A stretch of DNA of 64,000 nucleotides from Planococcus citri. Lineage: Eukaryota; Arthropoda; Insecta; Hemiptera; Pseudococcidae. Numbering within the stretch: position 1 is the stretch's first letter; each line of letters starts with the position of its first letter. The stretch spans positions 6,500,580 through 6,564,579 of the forward strand of contig NC_088678.1 of assembly GCF_950023065.1 (NCBI RefSeq), written 5' to 3'. Made by a program: the position numbers and the translations under genes. The notes beneath the pieces are model-generated. The model did no database searches. It saw nothing but the letters and a program-made list of their open reading frames with translations, and had not been told where the DNA came from. Positions 57,421 to 64,000 of the stretch are shown piece by piece.

Positions 57421-60260
57421 ATGTGCCAAGTCACCAAAACACGAACAACCGTGAGAAAAAAGACCCCCTGATCTAATTCTACAAACATTTCTGCGATCGT
57501 ATGACGATAACATTCGACTAAAATGGTCACACTTGACGTACTCTCAGCTCAAAAAACACCACCGCTCACCGGTCCGTTGAATCACCTTACGCACTGGCAA
57601 TGGCACCTATAGCAACTACATAACCGATATACTACGAGGAGTCTACGACCCAAGAAACACGCATAGACATTAGGTATATACAAGGAAGTACACATTCGTC
57701 ACTTCGTTCCACATGGCGACAAATTTCATTTTTCCCAACTCACAAGACACATTAACCAACGGTTTGCGCGGAAGCTAAATCTATAGAGATGAGTTGCAAA
57801 GATACCGCAACAACCATAATGACTCGACTACGCGAATGCGAAATTTCCCCAACATCGCTCAACCTTTCTCTTCACGTTCGCGGCCATTCTCGCTTCTTAG
57901 GTACTTCAAATTATACTGATTCATAAACAAACCTATCTTATGACTCGGATGACACAGTAATAAATCATATTTCCCAGCCAAAGAACAGGTACTTTCGTCG
58001 AATCACGTCGAACAGCCTTCAATACCCATCGTAATACTCAGATTACTCTTTTTTTTCTCGTTCATTCGTTCAAGAGTCATCGAGTGCAATATCGATTTCT
58101 ACATAGGTAGGTATCGTAATTTCGTAAAAATTTATAACCGATCGTAAAACATCTACCTGAAAGAAATTACCCGAATAATGGAAATTCTCCTGGCGAATTC
58201 TCTACCACATCTTAGTTATGCATCATTTATTCTGGCTACTTGCACAACTCGACATCCAATTCCAAGTCATGTTCTAATCTTCGACTCATAATGAGAGAAG
58301 ACTTAGCAACCCTTTCAAGGCAACAAGAATCAATCCGAACGATTCCTTATCTTACGAGAAGCAAACTCCAACATCGTTACTCGCCGCTTAATCATCAATT
58401 ATCGTATTTTTATCACCACCAACATGACACATACAACTATACTACGAGTACCTACTCGGCTAATACCATTCTATTGTTTTAATTAACACAACACGACAAA
58501 TGAGAAATCAATTATAAAATAATTACGACAGAGTAAGGTAATTTCCATTTCTAACGACTTAATCGGTCTAACACTATCGATATCAAACTTTACGCCGAGT
58601 TAACACGATACATAAGCTATACACATTCGCTTTCTGCACTCTTATGAAACATCTGGGCTCGCAGCAGCCCCTCTTTTTACACAGTGTTTCGTTCAATGAC
58701 TTAAAAAAAGAACCCTTATTATAAATTCTAAAAAAAAAGAGGAAAAGATACACGTCGAGACTTACCAACCCAAGTACCTCGCAGATAAGCCGCCATTTTA
58801 CACGGAATTTTAAATGATACAGAAACCGACCGAGTGTTTTATACTATGTACAAAATCGTATACACGAACGAAAAAAATATTAACATGTGATGAAATTTCG
58901 CACCAATTATCAAGGTTATGATGACGTATAAATGGCAAGTGTTTTTTCTCCATCAGCCATCAGCCTGCTGTGCATGTGCACTATTTGTGTAATAGTGTGA
59001 AGAAATGCGTGAGATTCGATTAGTTTAATTAATCCGCAATGTCACGTTGCTGGTAACTGGAGACCGCAGAAAAAAACAGGCTATGCGAATAGAGTGAGGA
59101 GGAAACCAGTGTAAATAACGTCGATTCGAGGAAATTAGACTACGAATATCTTCGGAAAAAACGCTCAAATAGGAAAATATTCGTATATACCTTACGATGA
59201 ATCTATATTTGGAATGGGAACGTGGTTTGTTTCGTTACGAATGTCCATCTAAAGATTTACTTTGGAAAAGTTCTACACAGATAAGAAAAAACGTAAATTT
59301 TTTTAATACTGACTCGAATCATTGTATGTACAAGTCGAATTTTCAATTGAGATATAATACGGTGCACAATCCTTCAGAAAAACAATTTTTCCTCATTTTT
59401 TTTGTTCGGAAAAAAAATTTTTATGCACACCAAAATCTGTTTAGATTTAGAATCTGTCTCCTCGTAAACCACCCTGAGCTTATCAATTTTGAAAAAAAAG
59501 TTCAAAAAATTGGAAAAAATCTGATCTGACATGTTGATCAACTGAGCAGAGAGAGATATGTGATCACTTGAGACTGAGGGTGATGTACTCGAAAAATTCA
59601 ATCTATTTTGAAACTTGACACACCGAAATTGGTAAAAATAAACGCATCACAAACACAATTTCGCAATTTTTTGGACTATTTAAAAAAAATATCGTATTGA
59701 GGCTGCGAAAGCATCGAGAGGTCGTAACTTGAAAATGAACGGATATCCGAATTTTGCAGGACGTCTTTTCATGTTAAAAAAAGCCAAGTTTTGGATTCAG
59801 GTATGTTGCAGTTTTACTCATAATTATTTTTTTGTAGTTCTTTATACCTAATAAAAAAGAAGGAAAATCGCTATCATTGGCTCCCTAACCCACCTTGGAT
59901 AGGTGGGATGGGAGTTCTTTTTTTCAGCAATTGAAATTCCTCATCGCAATGTCCAACTTTAGGGTCCAATCGCTCGAGACTGCTGCAACTTGGAGAAAAT
60001 ATTTTTTCAGCATTTTAAAAATAATCGAGATCAGTCTCAAAAATTCTAAAAGTTTGAAGTTGAGCATTTTTTAAAAACTCAATATTCAAAAGCTCGTCAA
60101 ATTTCGAAGCTATGATCCAAAAATTTGAATTTTGTTCGAAAAGCAGAAAAAAATAAAATATCGAGCAGCTTTTTTTTCAAAAAAAAAAAAATCGACCTCC
60201 CCAACACCCACCACTGGTTTCAAAAATTTCCTAAAAACTGAAGAAGTCGAGTAACAAATG
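57421..60260. other. Presumed 5' region of spinophilin and adjacent intergenic sequence
   Basis: Unique sequence, relatively CpG-rich at 57.4-58.1 kb. It includes the candidate first exon at 58766-58796 and whatever promoter serves it. No TATA box was identified with confidence. From 59.2 kb on it becomes AT-rich without recognised content. Confidence 0.4.
58766..58796 (-). CDS. Candidate alternative first coding exon of spinophilin (31 nt)
   Basis: ATG at 58796 in good context (AAAATGGCGG) is followed by ten codons (MAAYLRGTWV) and a consensus GTAAGT donor. An acceptor TTGTTGTAG precedes 52252. Joining there gives one glutamate plus IVLT and runs in frame into MEDRKSS with no stop, adding 15 residues. 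The frame match could be chance (one in three). The intron would be about 6.5 kb and would include the right-hand palindrome array. Confidence 0.45.
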
Positions 60261-60269
60261 GTTTATATT

Positions 60270-62720
60270 GAGTCATGGGGGGGGGGGGCTGAGTACGAAT
60301 ATCAACTTATTTTCAAGATTCGACCCATCTAATGTCATCCAAATCACACATGGTTCCCAAAATTTACTAAAAACTAAAAAAAAAAAAACGCCCAAAATAT
60401 GGTTTATTGGGTGTTTTGGGGGCGCTAAATACGAATACCAACTTTTTTTTTCATTTAGGTTTTCCAACACTCCCATTATTAATCAAAATTTGGTGGAAAT
60501 TGAAAAAAAAGTACGAAATTTGGTTTATTAGGTATTTGATGGGAGCGCTGAGTATGAATAATAATTTATTTTTCAATTTTTCAAAAAACAAAATTGAGAT
60601 ATTTTAAGAGCCAGGCAGTTTTGTTGAATGTTTTCCAAAAACGTTAGGATCAGTTTATTTATTAAGATCAGTATCACTAAAATCCTAAAAAGTAACCTAC
60701 ATGTCATAATTTTTTTTTCAATTTTCACGAAATGTTGGAGTGGTCGAATTAAAAAAAAATGATATTCGTATTCAGCGCTCCTAATAACCTGATAAACCAT
60801 CATGTTTCATACGATTTTTGCCATTTTCAGAAAATTTGGAGAAACAGTCAGGAGCGTTGGAGGGGCCGAATCAAAAAAAGAAGCCCATATTCGTACTCAG
60901 CGCTCCTAAAAACCTAATAAACCATATGTCACACGATTTTTACAACTTTTTGGAAATTTGGTGGACCAATGAGAAGTGTTGGTGGGGTCGTGAGGGTCGT
61001 TGGAGGGGTTGAATTAAAAAAAGAACCTCATATTCGTATTCAGCGATCCCAAAAACCTAATAAACTATGTGTCACACGATTTCTTCCATTTACAGGAAAT
61101 TTGAAGGACCAATGAGAGGCGTTGGTGGGGTCGTAAAGGGCATTGGAGAGATCGAATAAAAAAAAAGAACCTCATATTCGTATTCAGCGCTCCCAAAAAC
61201 CTAATAAACCATATGTCACACGATTTCTTCCATTTTTAGGAAATTTGGAGGACCAATGAGAGGTGTTGGTGGGGTCGCGAGGGGCGTTGGAGGGGTCGAA
61301 TCAAAAAAAGAAGCTCGTATTCGTATTCAGCGCTCCTAAAAACCCAATAAACCATAAGTCACACGATTTCTTCCATTTTCAGGAAATTTGGAGGACCAAT
61401 GAGAGGCGTTGGAGGGGTCGTGAGGGACGTTGAAGGGGTCGAATCAAAAAACGAAGCTCATGTTCGTATTCAGCGCTCCCAAAAACCTAATAAACCATAT
61501 GTCACACGATTTCTTCCATTTTCAGGAAATTCGGAGGACCAATGAGATGCGTTGGCGAGATCGGGAGGGGCGTTGAAGGGGTCGAATCAAAAAAGAACCT
61601 CATATTCGCATTCAGTGCTCCCAAAAAACCTAATAAACCATATGTCACACGATTTCTTTCATTTTCTGAAAATTTGGAGGACCAATGAGAGGCGTTGGAG
61701 GGGTCGTGAGGGGAGTTGGAGGGGTCGACTCAAAAAAAAGAAGCTCATATTCGTATTCAGCGCATCCAAAAACCTAGTAAACCATATGTCACACGACTTT
61801 TACAATTTTCAGAAAATTCGAGGGATGAGTGGGGGAGTGGGAGGTCAATCAAAAAAAGAAGTTCATATTCGTGTTCAGCGCTCTCAAAAACCTAATAAAC
61901 CATATGTCACACCGGTCACACGATTTCTTCCATTTTCTGAAAATTTGGAGGACCAATGAGAGGCGTTGGTGGGGTCGTGATGAGGGCCGTTGGAGAGGTC
62001 TAATCAAAAAAAGAAGCTGATATTCGCATTCAACGCTTCCAAAAACCTAATAAACCATATGTCACACGATTTTTACAATTTTTAGGAAATTTGAAGGAAC
62101 AATGAGGGGCGTTGGAGGGGTCGAATCCAAAAAAAAAGCTCATATGTATTCGTATTCAGCGCTCCCAAAACCCTAGTAAACTATTGGTCACACAATTTTT
62201 ACAATTTACAAGAAATTTGGAGGACCAATCAATCAGGTATTGGTGGGGTCGTGAGGGGCATTGGGTGGCTCGAATCGAAAAAAGAAGCTCATCTTCGTGT
62301 TCAGCGCTCTCAAAAACCTAATAAACCATAATTATGTCACACGATTTCTCCCATTTTCGAGAAATTTGGAGGACCAATGAGAGGCGTTGGTGGGGTCGTG
62401 AGGGGCGTTGGAGAGGTCGAATCAAAAAGAGAAGCTCATATTCGTATTCAGCGCTCTCAAAAACCTAATAAACCATATGTCACATGATTTTTACAATTTT
62501 TAGGAAATTAAAATTTGTAGGGACAGTGAGGGTCGTTGGAGTGGTCGAATCAAAAAAAAAGCTCATATTCGTATTCAGCGCTCTCAAAAACCTAATAAAC
62601 CATATGTCACACGATGTTCCCAATTTTCAGAAAATTCGAGGGATGGGGGGGGGAGAGGACAAATCAAAAAATGAGTCGATATTCGTTTTCAGCGCTTTCA
62701 AAAACATATAGAATGACATG
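60270..62720. repeat. ~143 bp tandem array, about 15 copies
   Basis: TCAGCGCTC or its variants recur at 60897, 61040, 61184, 61327, 61470, 61612, 61757, 61875, 62030, 62156, 62301, 62448, 62575 and 62689, with more diverged copies before 60.9 kb. The commonest spacing is 142-147, with shortened units of 114-127. Blocks are CATATTCGTATTCAGCGCTC, AACCTAATAAACCATATGTC, ACACGATTTCTTCCATTTTC and GGAGGACCAATGAGAGGCGT. Confidence 0.96.
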
Positions 62721-63500
62721 TCACAAGATATTTAATTTTTTTTGTTACATTCTGACCAAAATTTTGAGGCCTTTTAAACCCCCCCCCCCCATAGTTTTCA
62801 AATCTCAACACGAAAGTGTAAAAATCATAAAAATGTAGTCTTCCTGGATTTTTTTTTTAAGTTTCAGATTACAGCTCTGAAGTTTCAAAAATTTTCAAAA
62901 ATTGAGCTTTGAAATTTTCTACAAAAAGCTCATTTCTGAACTTTTGGAAAGTTTGGCAAATATGTATTTTCAAAACTATTTCCAATCAACGATTATCTTA
63001 TAACTCCGCAAATAGATAATCTTCAATTGCTGCAAAAAGAACTCTCCCCTGCCCTAAGTGCGGACAGATCAGAAGTGTCTGATCAAAAAGTTACAAATTT
63101 TGATCAATTGGGTTGGGAGGGGGCGGGGGTGCTTCCTTGTCTGGGATTAGTTGATTAAAAAGATAAAAAGAATAATGAAAAAAAAGTGTTTTCAATGTGA
63201 TTTTTCAAATTTTTGAATGATAGCTGACAGCATTCAAATTTCAAATTTTTTATGAAAAGTTGATCTGTCACTCTGAAAGTTCAGATCTAGAGCTTTCTCA
63301 AATTTTAATCACTCATTTTGATCCCTTATCTTACTCTTTCATTCTCCATAACAAAATTCGCTTCCAGTTCAACCAGTTTTGAGGCACAAGTTTTCAAAGT
63401 TGAACAGTTTTGCAACAAACTACAAATTTGTAAAAAATTACGAGCTTTAGAGGGTATTTATTTCCCCACGTCATCAGAGGGAATTGACCCGAGTTATTTT
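62721..63500. other. AT-rich sequence, nothing recognised
   Basis: It contains a C-run (about 62779-62790) and a G-rich tract (about 63115-63131). No gene or element was seen. Confidence 0.3.
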
Positions 63501-64000
63501 TAGTTCAAGGTGATACGGAGTAGGTCACTTTCTTTCAAATTAACCATAAAGATGAGCTTTGGATCCGTTCAATATCTCAAGAAGACGTTCAGATATACGT
63601 TAAATTACCCCTTCGGGTAAATTATGTAAATAAAGGGTGATCTCAATCGGCGTCTGGCTCTTGATGAGGCACCCTCATGGGCATCAAATCGATCAATAAC
63701 CTCTCTCGACTTCATCATGTTCTAGCTATTATAGTCTACTCCGTCGTACTTTTTCAATAAAAAACATCTTATACACTATACAGTCAACTCATCCCTAAAA
63801 TTTTTCAAAGAAAAAGGAATAAACAAACACTACGAATAAACTAATCACACGGTATCGTATATCCCTGCAAGGTTGACGCCCTTGAACAGCCTAAGGCGAA
63901 TCTCTAGTAGACCTACCACTGTGTTTATCTGTGTCTAAATTTCGACACCATGTAGTGGCATGGATGGCGTAGGCGTCTCAAAGATCATTCACCTCGCAGG
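63500..64000. other. Unrecognised segment with hairpins, possible transposon end
   Basis: The composition is less AT-biased than its surroundings. It holds the hairpin ATGAGGCACCCTCAT (about 63664-63678), an imperfect TAAATTACCC / GGGTAAATTA hairpin (about 63600-63625), and an AATAAA near 63758. GGAGTAG and CTACTCC at about 63517 and 63737 are inverted. It resembles the terminal part of a mobile element running off the edge, but I cannot assign a family. Confidence 0.3.

Noticed and set aside
59197..59529. 110-codon plus-strand open frame starting MNLYLEWERG
   Set aside because: It has no recognisable domain, poly-A/T-driven composition in its second half, and no splice context. It is likely a chance frame.
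61552..61959. 135-codon plus-strand open frame
   Set aside because: It is the 143 bp tandem repeat read through; the periodicity near 144 keeps the frame open. No similarity to any protein I know.
1..64000. tRNA and rRNA genes
   Set aside because: I saw no convincing cloverleaf with A and B box signals and no ribosomal RNA blocks by eye. A dedicated scan would be needed to exclude tRNAs.

Overview
This window is nuclear DNA from an animal, most likely an arthropod and probably an insect. Coding exons are short, bounded by GT/AG splice sites and separated by kilobase-scale AT-rich introns. The four recognisable proteins are conserved animal genes. There are no operons or Shine-Dalgarno sites. 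I cannot name the species. Most of the 64 kb is repeat-rich intron and intergenic sequence; the coding exons total about 6.6 kb.

Left part (1 to about 15.25 kb): the 5' end of an atrogin-like F-box gene (FBXO25/FBXO32 family), on the minus strand. Exon 1 carries the diagnostic N-terminus. Two small candidate exons follow at 5.5 and 2.0 kb, and the rest of the gene, including the F-box, lies beyond the left edge. Its introns hold an ATCGAT-rich array (2.4-4.7 kb), ten copies of a ~310 bp unit (7.5-10.4 kb) and a 1.4 kb foldback element carrying three perfect CRE octamers (11.9-13.3 kb). Between this gene and the next are G-run and C-run tandem arrays that switch strand near 17.4 kb.

Middle (20.06-22.36 kb): a compact divergent pair. 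DPH1 (diphthamide synthesis, three exons, minus) and LSM5 (U6/mRNA-decay Sm-like protein, one exon, plus) have start codons about 460 bp apart. Next comes about 6 kb of degenerate repeats and a diverged foldback element.

Right part (28.2-58.8 kb): one large minus-strand gene, the insect spinophilin/neurabin orthologue. I could join 26 coding exons in phase into 4,641 nt, encoding 1,546 aa. The order is an N-terminal scaffold region, the protein phosphatase 1 docking motif RVKF, a PDZ domain, coiled coil and a C-terminal SAM domain. An in-frame extra first exon may lie at 58.8 kb. Its introns hold three separate arrays built around the palindrome CGTTCGCGAACG, a hAT-type MITE with a perfect 8 bp target duplication, and two members of a TAGTCCGG foldback family with 3 bp target duplications. 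One of these sits 17 bp beyond a splice donor.

Right end (58.8-64 kb): presumed upstream region of spinophilin, a 143 bp tandem array with about 15 copies, and an unrecognised structured segment at the edge.

The genes have unrelated cellular roles: ubiquitin ligase adaptor, translation-factor modification, RNA processing and PP1/actin scaffold. The most unusual content is the repeat biology, above all the palindrome arrays confined to the spinophilin introns.
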